Of a stretch of 64,000 nucleotides of DNA, positions 19,716-27,795 are shown one piece after another; position 1 is the stretch's first letter; the number at the start of each line of letters is the position of its first letter. Below the pieces are notes generated by a model. The model searched no databases, was not told the origin of the DNA, and saw only the letters and a list, made by a program, of their open reading frames with translations. Origin of the DNA: Mycobacterium pinniadriaticum (GTDB taxonomy: Bacteria > Actinomycetota > Actinomycetes > Mycobacteriales > Mycobacteriaceae); NCBI RefSeq assembly GCF_026242045.1, contig NZ_JAPJDO010000001.1, positions 248,001 through 312,000 of the forward strand. Direction: 5' to 3'. Both the position numbers and the translations under genes were made by a program.

Positions 19716-20711
19716 CTATGTGGCCGCCCCCGCCAATGCCTTGGCGCTGCGCTTCTCGGCAAGCCGAGCGTCGCGCTCCAGCTTGCGCGCTTTCGCTTCT
19801 TCGAACTTGTCGCAGGTGGCTTCGAGTTCCTTGAGCAGCTCGGCTAGATCGTCGCGCATCTGCGCGGCTTCACCGGTGAAGTCCTCGCGCTCGAAGATGC
19901 GCCACTTCTTCAGCACTGGCATCACGACGTCGTCGAGGTGAATGCGCGGGTCATACACGCCGCCCGTGGCGATGATGACGGCCTTGCGTCGGAAGTCGGG
20001 CACGGTGTACCCGGGCATCTTGAAGTTCTTCAGTACCCGGTGCAGTGACTTCATCGCCTGGTTGGGGGCCACGTCGAAGCCGGCCTCGCTGACGTCGCGG
20101 TAGAAGATCATGTGCAGGTTCTCGTCGTTGGAGATCCTGGCGAGCAGCTGCTCGGCAACCGGGTCGTTGCAGGCCTTGCCGGTGTTGCGGTGCGATACCC
20201 GGGTGGCCAGCTCCTGGAAACTGACGTACATCACGGAGTCGAACAGGCTCTCGGCGAACAGGTCGCCCTGCTGATTCTGACCGGGGGAGAAGCCGCGGGT
20301 CATCTGCTCCATCCGCAGCTCTTCGAGCTCCACCGGATCGCAGTTACGGGTGACCACCAGGTAGTCGCGGATCGAGATGCCGTGCCGGTTCTCCTCGGCG
20401 GTCCACCGGTTGACCCAGTAGCCCCACGGCCCGTCCATGGAGAAGTTCATCGCGATCTCGCGGTGATAGGCGGGCAGATTGTCCTCGGTGAGCAGGTTCT
20501 GCACCATCGCCGTGCGGGCGACTTCGGAGAGCTTGGACTGCTCGATATCCCAGTCCTGACCGCCGAGGGCGTAATAGTTCTTGCCGTCCGACCACGGGAT
20601 GTAATCGTGCGGGTTCCAGTCCTTCATCATCGTCATGTGGCGGTTGATGAGCTTCTCCGCTACCGGTTCCAGCTCGCGCAGGAGATCGAGGTCGGTCAGG
20701 TCTTTCGACAT
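19716..20711 (-). CDS. desA1: Acyl-ACP desaturase (DesA type)
   Basis: The 331-residue protein belongs to the ferritin-like di-iron acyl-ACP desaturases. Iron ligands are in A-E-E-N-R-H-G and D-E-N-L-H-M, the two E-x-x-H motifs. Mycobacterial DesA1 is essential in M. smegmatis and acts in mycolic acid desaturation. Position next to dus matches Rv0824c-Rv0823c. GGAGGG lies before the ATG, and a promoter is visible at 20747-20776. The C-terminal 50 residues are a charged helical tail. Confidence 0.93.
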   Translation of the reverse strand: MSKDLTDLDLLRELEPVAEKLINRHMTMMKDWNPHDYIPWSDGKNYYALGGQDWDIEQSKLSEVARTAMVQNLLTEDNLPAYHREIAMNFSMDGPWGYWVNRWTAEENRHGISIRDYLVVTRNCDPVELEELRMEQMTRGFSPGQNQQGDLFAESLFDSVMYVSFQELATRVSHRNTGKACNDPVAEQLLARISNDENLHMIFYRDVSEAGFDVAPNQAMKSLHRVLKNFKMPGYTVPDFRRKAVIIATGGVYDPRIHLDDVVMPVLKKWRIFEREDFTGEAAQMRDDLAELLKELEATCDKFEEAKARKLERDARLAEKRSAKALAGAAT

Positions 20712-20746
20712 GAGCCCTCCAGTTATCTGTTCCTAGTGGTAGCAGC

Positions 20747-20776
20747 AATATATCTGTGTATCCCGGTGACATTCAA
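20747..20776 (-). promoter_or_regulatory. Candidate desA promoter
   Basis: On the minus strand a -35 TTGAAT (20776-20771) and a -10 TATATT (20752-20747) are 18 bases apart. This predicts a start near 20740 and a leader of about 30 bases ending in the GGAGGG ribosome site. The remaining part of the 336-base gap up to 21048 (20777-21047) holds no recognised gene or repeat. Confidence 0.5.
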
Positions 20777-21047
20777 GTTACCCAGGCCTTGGCATGTCGT
20801 GGCGGCGCCGGGACCCATGGTCGAGCCGCCAGATCGGAGCCGACGCGGAAGCGGCGGGCGATAGTTGTACGGCAGCGGTCGAGACATCGTGAGTCGGATG
20901 CCGCGTCGCGTATTTTCGATCGGGTTGACCATTTGAATCACGACGGTGTAGTCATGGGCTCAAGATGGATTGAGCTAGTGAAAACCCTCGTGGCCACTTT
21001 TGTTTGTGCGGAGGCAGTGGCCTTAGGCAAGTGGAGAGGTGAGAACC

Positions 21048-21500
21048 ATGAAAAAGGTTGTCCTGGTCGGTATCACCATCACGATCACCTCGGCGCCGTT
21101 CTTCGGGTGCGGTATCGCGTCCGCGGACAACGAGTATGTCGGGCAGACCTACGCCGATGCGACGCAAGCGATTACCCAGGCTGGAATGAGCGAGACCATA
21201 GCGACTGTCGTCGGTGATCAGCTGCCGACCTCGCAGTGCCGGGTCACCGGGTCCAGGTCCGCCACCGACATCGGCTCCACCGGTTTCAGTTCGGGTAGCC
21301 GGATCATGCTTGACCTGAACTGCAATGCCGATGTCGCTTCGCCCGGCAACCCGGGCAACTCCGTCGCCAGCCCGGAAGGTCGGCAGGCGCGTGAAGCCCA
21401 AGAGGCTCAGCAGCAGGCCGAGTCACAGCAGAACGTGGGCGACGAATTGCTCCAATCCGGCGATGTGCCCGGCCAGCCCGCTCCGATCCCGGGCGGGTAG
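21048..21500 (+). CDS. Secreted mycobacterial protein with PASTA-like core
   Basis: The 150-residue product has a Sec signal peptide (about 1-26, ending I-A-S-A before D-N), a globular core with Y-x-x-x-T-Y-A-D-A-x-Q-A-I and C-x-V-T-G-S-R, and a Gln/Ala/Glu-rich tail. The core pattern resembles PASTA domains (A-x-x-x-I-x-x-x-G ... V-x-x-x). Two Cys (one in QCRVTGS, one in L-N-C-N) probably form a disulfide. It is a paralogue of the gene at 21637, about 60% identical in the core by eye. The ATG at 21048 is chosen because GGAGAGG lies eight bases upstream. Function is unknown. Confidence 0.82.
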   Translation: MKKVVLVGITITITSAPFFGCGIASADNEYVGQTYADATQAITQAGMSETIATVVGDQLPTSQCRVTGSRSATDIGSTGFSSGSRIMLDLNCNADVASPGNPGNSVASPEGRQAREAQEAQQQAESQQNVGDELLQSGDVPGQPAPIPGG

Positions 21501-21562
21501 CTGCGGGTTCGCTGCACCGGTCTTCATTGGCGCCGTGCGCGCTTAACCGAGCTGGAGTATCA

Positions 21563-21598
21563 TTTGCGCACTGTAGCCACCAGCATTTGGTGTGCAAA
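21563..21598. promoter_or_regulatory. Inverted repeat upstream of the second secreted protein
   Basis: TTTGCGCAC (21563-21571) and GTGTGCAAA (21590-21598) are complementary except for one G-T pair and lie 18 bases apart, 39 bases before the GTG start. The spacing suits two half-sites for a dimeric regulator or a 5' UTR hairpin. Which one is not determined. Confidence 0.35.
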
Positions 21599-21636
21599 CG
21601 TACAGTCAACGCACATTGTTCCGGAGGTCGCAAGAC

Positions 21637-22107
21637 GTGAAGAAGCCCTTGTTGCTCGGCCTTGGTGCCGTCGGTGTCGCGACCGCGACATTCGCGATTT
21701 TCGGTTCCAGCGTTGCCTCGGCAACCAATGAGTATGCCGGCGAGACCTATGCGGACGCCGCGCAGGCCATCAGCGATTCCGGCCAATCCCCGACCATCGC
21801 CACCCGGGTCGGTAGCTTCCTACCGACCGATCAGTGCATGGTCACCGGATCGCGCAGCGCTAATTTCCTGGATTCCAGCGGTACCAGCGGCGGCGGCCGG
21901 GTGCTGCTCTACCTGAACTGCAACAACAACTTCGCCGCTGCCGGTGTACCGGGTAACTCGATCGGCAGCCCGGAAGGCCGCCAGGCCCGCTCCGATTACG
22001 AGGACCAGATCGCCCAGCAGCAGGCCGAAGCACAGCAGAGTGAGACCGATGAACTGCTGCAGAGCGGTGAGGTTCCGGGCGACGCCGGTCAGGTCGCCGG
22101 CGGGTAG
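21637..22107 (+). CDS. Secreted protein, paralogue of the 21048 gene
   Basis: The 156-residue product starts with a signal peptide (about 1-28, V-A-S-A before T-N) and then Y-A-G-E-T-Y-A-D-A-A-Q-A-I, Q-C-M-V-T-G-S-R and L-N-C-N-N-N, the same core as its neighbour, ending in a Gln/Glu-rich coil and the tail E-L-L-Q-S-G-E-V-P-G-D. The shared tail E-L-L-Q-S-G-(E/D)-V-P-G in both genes shows tandem duplication. The GTG is preceded by CCGGAGG. Its last 19 bases overlap the convergent TetR gene. Confidence 0.8.
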   Translation: MKKPLLLGLGAVGVATATFAIFGSSVASATNEYAGETYADAAQAISDSGQSPTIATRVGSFLPTDQCMVTGSRSANFLDSSGTSGGGRVLLYLNCNNNFAAAGVPGNSIGSPEGRQARSDYEDQIAQQQAEAQQSETDELLQSGEVPGDAGQVAGG

Positions 22108-22685
22108 CTCGCCGCGCGCGACAGCAGCAGCTCAACGCAGTAGTCGATGAACTGCTCGCGAGTGGCTGCCAGTCTGCCCTCGAGGTAGGCGGTGAACAGA
22201 GCCGTCAGCGCCCCGATCAATCCGGTTGCCATCATGTTCTGCAGAACCGGGTCGTTGATCGCGGTCAGCTTGCTCTGCAGAAGCTCGATGAATCGGGGCA
22301 TCCATTCCGCTCCGGAATGGGTCAGCACGGCCTCGACCTGCGGTGCCAACAGCAGCACCCGTCCGCGCACCGGATCGTCCACCATGAGCGCGACGAACCG
22401 TTGGACCGCCTCGCGTGGCGTACCCGCCGACGTCAGCGCCGCCATGGCGCGATTGCACACGTCGTCGTAGACGGCGCGGACGAACTCGTCGCGGTCGGGG
22501 AAGCTCTCGTAGAAGTACCGCTCGGTCAGCCCGGCATGTCGGCAGACCGCGCGCACCGTGAGCGCCGGGCCGCCCGGGCTGCCGAGGACGATCACCCCGG
22601 CGGCGATCAGTTCGTCGCGGCGCAGCGCCTGGCGGTCCGGCAGGGGCACACCCGACCAGCGGCCGCGTCGTTGACCCGACGTCAC
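22089..22685 (-). CDS. TetR-family regulator
   Basis: The 198-residue protein has a TetR N-terminal helix-turn-helix (about 40-75: T-V-R-A-V-C-R-H-A-G-L-T-E-R-Y-F-Y-E-S-F) and an all-helical ligand domain. It is divergent from the DUF2236 gene across 40 to 70 bases that contain an imperfect 18-bp palindrome, so it probably represses that gene and itself. The ligand is unknown. Confidence 0.88.
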   Translation of the reverse strand: MTSGQRRGRWSGVPLPDRQALRRDELIAAGVIVLGSPGGPALTVRAVCRHAGLTERYFYESFPDRDEFVRAVYDDVCNRAMAALTSAGTPREAVQRFVALMVDDPVRGRVLLLAPQVEAVLTHSGAEWMPRFIELLQSKLTAINDPVLQNMMATGLIGALTALFTAYLEGRLAATREQFIDYCVELLLSRAASYPPAT

Positions 22686-22704
22686 ATCGCTCCTAAGCTC
22701 ATGA

Positions 22705-22722
22705 TGACAACGCGTGTAGTCA
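22705..22722. promoter_or_regulatory. Candidate TetR operator
   Basis: TGACAACGCGTGTAGTCA is an 18-bp imperfect palindrome (14 of 18 positions symmetric, outer TGAC/GTCA arms and CG core). It lies 19 bases upstream of the TetR start, between the two divergent genes, the usual site of a TetR operator. Confidence 0.5.
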
Positions 22723-22755
22723 GAAATGCCTTCACGCCATGGGGAAGGTCACCAG

Positions 22756-23790
22756 TTGAGTCAAGATACGTCCGAGTCGTGCCCGGCCACCAGTGAAGGC
22801 GCGCCGCCGGCTTCGGGTTGTCCGGTGACCGGGGGAGCGTATGACGCGCCGCCCGATGTGCTCGGCCCTGATTCGCTGACGTGGAAAATCTTCGGTGACT
22901 GGCGTGGCCTGTTGCAAGGGCCGTGGGCCGGGTCGATGCAGAACATGCACCCTCAGCTCGGGGCCGCCGTCGAGCAGCATTCGATCTTTTTCACCGAGCG
23001 GCTGCCGCGCCTGCTGCGATCGCTGTACCCGATCGGTGGCGTGGTGTTCGACGGCGACCGGGCGCCGGCGACCGGGGCCGAGGTACGCGACTACCACATC
23101 CCGATCAAAGGTGTTGACTCTCAAGGGCGTCGCTATAGCGCGCTCAACCCGGACGTCTTCTATTGGGCTCACGCAACCTTTTTCATGGGGACTGTCCTCA
23201 CGGCCGAGCGTTTCGGGGACGGGCTCACTGAGGACCAGAAGCGCCAGCTGTTCGATGAGCACGTCGTCTGGTATCGCATGTACGGCATGAGTATGCGCCC
23301 GGTTCCCGGAAGCTGGGAGGAATTCCAGGCCTACTGGGACCACATGTGCCGCAATGTCCTGGAGAACAACTGGGCCACTCGACAAGTCCTCGACCTGTCC
23401 ACGATGCCGAAACATCCTTCCCTGCAGTGGGTTCCGGATGTCATCTGGTCGGCCTACCTCAAGGCGCTCGGACCGTTCGCGGTGTGGGTGACAGTCGGGC
23501 TCTACGACCAGCCGGTCCGTGACCTGATGGGCTACCCGTGGACCAAGCGCGACGAGCGTCTGCACTGGTTGTTCGGCCGGTGCGTCAATCTGGCCTTCAA
23601 GCTGTTGCCCAAGCGCCGCCGGATGCACCCGCGCGCCCGCGCCGGATGGGACCGAGCCACGGGCCGGCTGCCGGTAGACGCTCCGCTGGTACACAGCCCA
23701 GCGCGCAATCTGCCCCCAGTGGGTAAGCGGGACAAGGGAATTCATTACCTGGGTGGAGCGTGCCCGGAAAGCAAAACGCCGTCGGCCTAG
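22756..23790 (+). CDS. DUF2236 (MpaB/latex-clearing-like oxygenase family) protein
   Basis: The product is 344 residues from the TTG at 22756, or 354 from an ATG at 22726. The TTG is preferred because GGGGAAGG lies seven bases upstream and the operator at 22705-22722 would leave almost no leader before the ATG. DUF2236 includes the rubber oxygenase Lcp and fungal MpaB, b-type heme enzymes that cleave isoprenoid chains. Visible here: N-P-D-V-F-Y-W-A-H-A-T-F family block near residue 125 with a His that may bind heme, and D-x-H-V-V-W-Y-R. The substrate is unknown. Confidence 0.82.
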   Translation: MSQDTSESCPATSEGAPPASGCPVTGGAYDAPPDVLGPDSLTWKIFGDWRGLLQGPWAGSMQNMHPQLGAAVEQHSIFFTERLPRLLRSLYPIGGVVFDGDRAPATGAEVRDYHIPIKGVDSQGRRYSALNPDVFYWAHATFFMGTVLTAERFGDGLTEDQKRQLFDEHVVWYRMYGMSMRPVPGSWEEFQAYWDHMCRNVLENNWATRQVLDLSTMPKHPSLQWVPDVIWSAYLKALGPFAVWVTVGLYDQPVRDLMGYPWTKRDERLHWLFGRCVNLAFKLLPKRRRMHPRARAGWDRATGRLPVDAPLVHSPARNLPPVGKRDKGIHYLGGACPESKTPSA

Positions 23791-23908
23791 CCGGCTGCGA
23801 ACCCGAGCGGAGCGGTCGGCCCGGAACGGCCACATGCCTCGGCCCGGAGAGTTCGGAACCCGGCCGGAGACGACGGCAAATGCCCCGGGCGTCAGTCTGA
23901 CGCAGGCG

Positions 23909-24067
23909 TCAAATACTTTGGGGCGCAGTCAAACCCCAGCACATCACCGCGTATGATGCGGCGAACGCGATGTCGTCGACGTCCTCCTCCTTGCCCCCGA
24001 GGTTCCGAACCTGTTCGGCAATGGCGTGGCGGATCACGTCGGTTGAGGTAAGTAGGGGGTGACTCAT
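23909..24067 (-). CDS. 52-residue hypothetical protein
   Basis: The short ORF M-S-H-P-L-L-T-S-T-D-V-I-R-H-A-I-A-E-Q-V continues with a charged segment and Y-A-V-M-C-W-G-L. AGGAG lies six bases before the ATG and the amino-acid use is normal, so it is likely real. It looks mostly helical and soluble with one Cys. No family was recognised. It is flanked by about 120 empty bases on each side. Confidence 0.5.
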   Translation of the reverse strand: MSHPLLTSTDVIRHAIAEQVRNLGGKEEDVDDIAFAASYAVMCWGLTAPQSI

Positions 24068-24182
24068 GTCTGCTCCTGTGGCGCGCGTGAATCGGGATCT
24101 CCCGCTCCCCCGATGCGTTAACTGAGCTCTACCCACTCCGGGTATTTTTCACACGCCAGCTAACCGCGCCATTATCGAAGCT

Positions 24183-25667
24183 TTACTCGGCCCGCCGCAG
24201 GACAGCGGGAATGGTCAGCGCGAGGATTTTCAGGTCGAGAGCAAGGGACCAGTTCTCGATGTAGTAGTTGTCCCATTCAGCGCGATCGGCGATGGAGGTC
24301 TGCCCGCGCAACCCGTGCACCTGGGCCCAGCCGGTGACACCGGCTCGTACGCGATGGCGTTCGCCGTAGCGCTGGATCTGCGCCTCGAAGAGCTCCACGA
24401 ATTCCGGCCGTTCCGGTCGCGGCCCCACCAGGCTCATCTCGCCCCTCAGCACGTTGATGAACTGCGGCAGTTCGTCGAGCGAGGTGGCGCGCAGGACCTT
24501 GCCGATCTTCGTGCGACGATCCACGCCTTCCACACCACCGGGGGCCGCACCGGACTTCAGCTGGAACGCCGCATCGGAGGCCTCCGGTGCGCGCATCGTG
24601 CGGAACTTGAGGCACCCGAAGACCCGTCCGTCACGGCCGACTCGCGGCTGGCTGAAGAAGATCGGCCCCGGTGAGCTCAACTTCACCAGCAGCGCCAGAG
24701 TGAGGAACACCGGCGAGATCAGAAGCAGGAGCAGGGCGGCCACCACCCGGTCGAAGATGTGCTTGACGGTGAACTGCCAGCCGCGCGGGTCGGTGTGAGG
24801 CAGCGCGAGCAGAGGCGTGCCGCCCACATGATCGATCCGGGCCCGCTCACCGATTGTGTCGAACATGCGTGGCACCACCCACACCCGCAGTCCGTTGCGG
24901 TGGGCGGTGCGGACGACCTGGGTGAGGACCTGGTCCTGCGTGCGCGAGAACGCGATGACGATGTTCTGGGCGCCGGTGAGCCGGATCGCCTCGTCGATGT
25001 CTTGCGGTGGCCCCAGATAGGGGATGTCGGGTCGTGGGTTGCCCGGCTGACCGAACCAGGGTTCGGCGTCGACGATGCCGACCGGAGCCAGGCCATACTC
25101 CGGGAATTCCTCCAGGCGGGCGATGATGTGGCCGGCGACGCGGCCGTTGCCGACGATGAGCGTCGGCGCTACCAGGTGGTGGTGGCGCCGCAAGCTGCGC
25201 TGAATGAGCACCCGGATCAGTCGACCGAGGGGAATCATGATTGCGGTCGAGATCCAGATCTTCAGCACCGTCGAGCCCGGCCGCCCGCTTTGATGCGCGA
25301 TCAGCATCCCGCTGAGCAAGAACATCGACGAGAGGGCAACGGTCGTCTGGACGGGCCCGATCTCGTCGAGGAATTCCCGGTTGAGGCGCCGCCGGTAAAC
25401 CCGGCGCGAGGCGAGCATGACGATGACGAGGGGCACGTAAAGGATGGCCAGCCAGAGGCTGGGGAGACCGTCATGGGTTGCCACCGCCCACCAGCTACCG
25501 AGGGCGATCCCCACCGACGCCGACACAGCGTCGATCGAGATGGTGATGATCGTGCTCAGTGGATCGGTACGAACCCGCTCGGCAAAGGTCTTCCGATGAG
25601 TGGGCGGTGTACCGTCGCTTACCGGCGAAGCCGACGCACTATCATCGTGAAGGATCCGCATCGCCAT
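24183..25667 (-). CDS. Polyprenyl-phosphate sugar-1-phosphate transferase (WbaP/WcaJ type)
   Basis: The 494-residue protein has four to five N-terminal membrane helices (about 30-150), a Rossmann-like CoA-binding-type central domain (about 165-280) and a C-terminal bacterial sugar transferase domain (about 300-490: F-F-S-Q-P-R-V-G-R-D-G, K-F-R-T-M, S-L-D-E-L-P-Q-F-I-N-V, G-P-R-P-E). It starts exopolysaccharide synthesis by linking sugar-1-phosphate to a lipid carrier in the membrane. The sugar cannot be read. No other polysaccharide genes are nearby. An alternative ATG lies two codons downstream. Confidence 0.9.
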   Translation of the reverse strand: MAMRILHDDSASASPVSDGTPPTHRKTFAERVRTDPLSTIITISIDAVSASVGIALGSWWAVATHDGLPSLWLAILYVPLVIVMLASRRVYRRRLNREFLDEIGPVQTTVALSSMFLLSGMLIAHQSGRPGSTVLKIWISTAIMIPLGRLIRVLIQRSLRRHHHLVAPTLIVGNGRVAGHIIARLEEFPEYGLAPVGIVDAEPWFGQPGNPRPDIPYLGPPQDIDEAIRLTGAQNIVIAFSRTQDQVLTQVVRTAHRNGLRVWVVPRMFDTIGERARIDHVGGTPLLALPHTDPRGWQFTVKHIFDRVVAALLLLLISPVFLTLALLVKLSSPGPIFFSQPRVGRDGRVFGCLKFRTMRAPEASDAAFQLKSGAAPGGVEGVDRRTKIGKVLRATSLDELPQFINVLRGEMSLVGPRPERPEFVELFEAQIQRYGERHRVRAGVTGWAQVHGLRGQTSIADRAEWDNYYIENWSLALDLKILALTIPAVLRRAE

Positions 25668-25768
25668 GATCCGCTCACTTCACCGGCCGAATCACAGGCG
25701 GGACGCTACCCGATCTTGCTACCCGTCGCGTCATGTAACCCCCCCGCGTTGCGAAACTTTAGCAAATA

Positions 25769-26437
25769 TCACTCGTTGCCCGGGTCGGCGAGGAGTCGCT
25801 GGCGGGCAACGGCGGCGAGGTCGTTGAGGATCTGCACCTGCCCGCTGGACCATTGCCGCGGACGAGTGTCCCAGGTGCACAACGTCCCAGCCACATGGCC
25901 CGCGCCGTCGATCAAAGGAATTCCCGCGTAGGCCAACACCCCGCCGTCGCGGACCGCCGGATGGTCCGCCAGCAGGGGATGGGCTCTGGTGTCATCGACC
26001 ACCAGAGGCTCCCGGCTCGCGACGGTGAATTTGCAGATCGACATCTCGAGCGGCCGAACCCGGGGCATTTGCTCGTCGCTGGCGTTACATCCGGCCAAGA
26101 CCTGCCGGTCGGGGTACACGATGGAGACCGCCGCCATCTGCGTGCCGAGGGCCTCGGCGGTCAGGGCGGCGACCCGGTCGAGCGTCGGGCTACGGACCTC
26201 GTCGTAGCTGCCGATCCGCTCGAGTGCTTCCAGTCGCTCTGGGTCGGACAGCGCGTCATCGACGATCTCGTCGACGGCGCTCTGCTCACCCGAGAGCAGG
26301 TCGGCGACCGCTCGCACGGCGTGATCGTGTTCCGGGGCGGCCAGTCGCGCAATCACGTGCCGGCCCGTGATGCGGTCGACGCCGCGGCGCGGACGCTGTC
26401 CGCCGCGATCCGCTGGTTGCGGCGCCGTGTTGCTCAT
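25769..26437 (-). CDS. GAF-domain protein
   Basis: The 222-residue protein carries one GAF domain (about 70-215: A-V-S-I-V-Y-P-D-R-Q, C-x-F-T-V, V-D-D-T-R, Y-A-G-I-P-L, G-T-L-C-T-W-D-T-R). GAF domains bind small ligands or sense light or redox; none can be named. The ATG at 26437 is used, since earlier starts run into the adjacent tRNA-Lys. There is no output domain, so it may act through a partner. The 101 bases to the sugar transferase gene are otherwise empty. Confidence 0.8.
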   Translation of the reverse strand: MSNTAPQPADRGGQRPRRGVDRITGRHVIARLAAPEHDHAVRAVADLLSGEQSAVDEIVDDALSDPERLEALERIGSYDEVRSPTLDRVAALTAEALGTQMAAVSIVYPDRQVLAGCNASDEQMPRVRPLEMSICKFTVASREPLVVDDTRAHPLLADHPAVRDGGVLAYAGIPLIDGAGHVAGTLCTWDTRPRQWSSGQVQILNDLAAVARQRLLADPGNE

Positions 26438-26521
26438 GTCGTTCACGATAGGACACACCCGATGGCGACGGGGCGTGTCAGAGATGTCTCCCCCCGCGGA
26501 AGCTCTGCCAACCCGTCGAAG

Positions 26522-26594
26522 TGCCCCCACCAGGGCTCGAACCTGGGACCTGCGGATTAAAAGTCCGTAGCTCTACCAACTGAGCTATAGGGGC
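26522..26594 (-). tRNA. tRNA-Lys (TTT anticodon)
   Basis: The 73-base minus-strand cloverleaf has a seven-pair acceptor stem (one G-T), the D-loop A-G-C-T-C-A-G-T-T-G-G-T, anticodon TTT in the loop CTTTTAA and the T-arm G-G-T-T-C-G-A-G-C-C. The CCA end is not encoded. It faces away from the three following tRNAs. Confidence 0.95.
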
Positions 26595-26714
26595 GCGCCG
26601 CACACAATACTGCCTTCGCGGCGGTTGCTCGTTTTGGGATTGGGCCCACAGTGCCCTAAGCTAACGACGCTCCAACGTAGACTCGTTGTGAGTACCCCGG
26701 AGAGATTCGGCTGG

Positions 26715-26787
26715 GCCCCCTTCGTCTAGCGGCCTAGGACGCCGCCCTTTCAAGGCGGTAGCGCGGGTTCGAATCCCGTAGGGGGTA
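26715..26787 (+). tRNA. tRNA-Glu (TTC anticodon)
   Basis: The 73-base cloverleaf has acceptor stem GCCCCCT/AGGGGGT, anticodon loop CTTTCAA (TTC) on stem CCGCC/GGCGG, and T-arm G-G-T-T-C-G-A-A-T-C-C. CCA is not encoded. It heads a three-tRNA cluster. Confidence 0.95.
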
Positions 26788-26817
26788 CGCACGACGTGTT
26801 TCGCGGAGTGGATGTAA

Positions 26818-26891
26818 GGCCCTGTGGCGCAGTTGGTTAGCGCGCCGCCCTGTCACGGCGGAGGTCGCGGGTTCGAGTCCCGTCAGGGTCG
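26818..26891 (+). tRNA. tRNA-Asp (GTC anticodon)
   Basis: The 74-base cloverleaf has acceptor stem GGCCCTG/CAGGGTC, anticodon loop CTGTCAC (GTC) and discriminator G, as expected for tRNA-Asp. It is 30 bases after tRNA-Glu, likely the same transcript. Confidence 0.95.
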
Positions 26892-26934
26892 CCATGCTTG
26901 TGGCGAGGCACGTGGGTTGCACACAGTGCCTTCC

Positions 26935-27008
26935 GGCCAGGTAGCTCAGTTGGTACGAGCGTCCGCCTGAAAAGCGGAAGGTCGCCGGTTCGATCCCGGC
27001 CCTGGCCA
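26935..27008 (+). tRNA. tRNA-Phe (GAA anticodon)
   Basis: The 74-base cloverleaf has acceptor stem GGCCAGG/CCTGGCC, anticodon loop CTGAAAA (GAA) and discriminator A. It is the last of the Glu-Asp-Phe cluster; this set next to a divergent tRNA-Lys is common in mycobacteria. Confidence 0.95.
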
Positions 27009-27145
27009 CTCAGAACGGCATCGCTTTCCCGTTTGGCTTCTTCCCATCCCGAGACGTGCTCCGGCCAACCCACCGCGGCTCTTGCCGTATACCTTACAGT
27101 TGACACGACTTGAGTGAATCCGCGCGAGCGTTCACAGGAGGCCGG

Positions 27146-27795
27146 ATGTCGGAAAGTGCAGCGCAACGGGCAGTAGTCATCGGTGGTGCGTCGGGGATCG
27201 GCTGGGCGGTGGCCTCCGGTCTGGCCGCCACCGGGCGACACGTCGCCATCGCCGACCGCAACGCCGACGGCGCCGCGCAGCGGGCAGCCGAACTCGGCGC
27301 ACCTCACGACGCCGCCGGCGTCGACGTCACCGACGAGGGCAGCGTCGCCGCGCTTTCGAGCGCACCGGAGAAGTCGACATCGTGGTGAACACCGCCGGCT
27401 TCGGCGACTTCGGCCGCATCACCGAGCAACCAGTCGAGGACTTCCGCGCGATCATCGCCTACTGCTCGGCCAAGGCCGGGCTGGCCATGCTGACCCAGGT
27501 CGCCGCCCTCGAGATGGGCCCGCGCGGAATCCGCGTCAACGCCGTATCTCCGGGCTTCGTCCACACGCCGCCGACCGAACTGGTCACGATGGCCGACGAC
27601 GTCGTCGAGGACTACATCGAAAACACCCCGCTCGGCCGGGTCGGGGTCCCCGAAGATGTCGCCGAGGCGGTGCTGTTCCTCTGCTCGGAGCAAGCATCGT
27701 GGCTCACCGGCGAGGTCCTGGACGTCAACGGTGGCGCCCACCTCAAGCGCTATCCCGATGTCCTCGCCCACGTCGATCGGATGGCTTCGGCGTGA
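27146..27795 (+). pseudogene. Disrupted SDR-family dehydrogenase
   Basis: The first part (27146 to about 27354) reads a normal SDR start with G-G-A-S-G-I-G and A-D-R-N; then one base is missing near 27354, so the frame changes to one reading F-E-R-T-G-E-V-D-I-V-V-N-T-A-G. In the second frame R-A-I-I is fused directly to A-Y-C-S-A-K-A-G-L: about 40 residues that should carry the beta-5 strand and catalytic Ser are missing. The rest, to G-G-A-H-L, is intact. With a frameshift and an internal deletion it cannot make a working enzyme. The start has a good ACAGGAGG site, and its stop overlaps the next SDR (GTGA). Confidence 0.75.
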
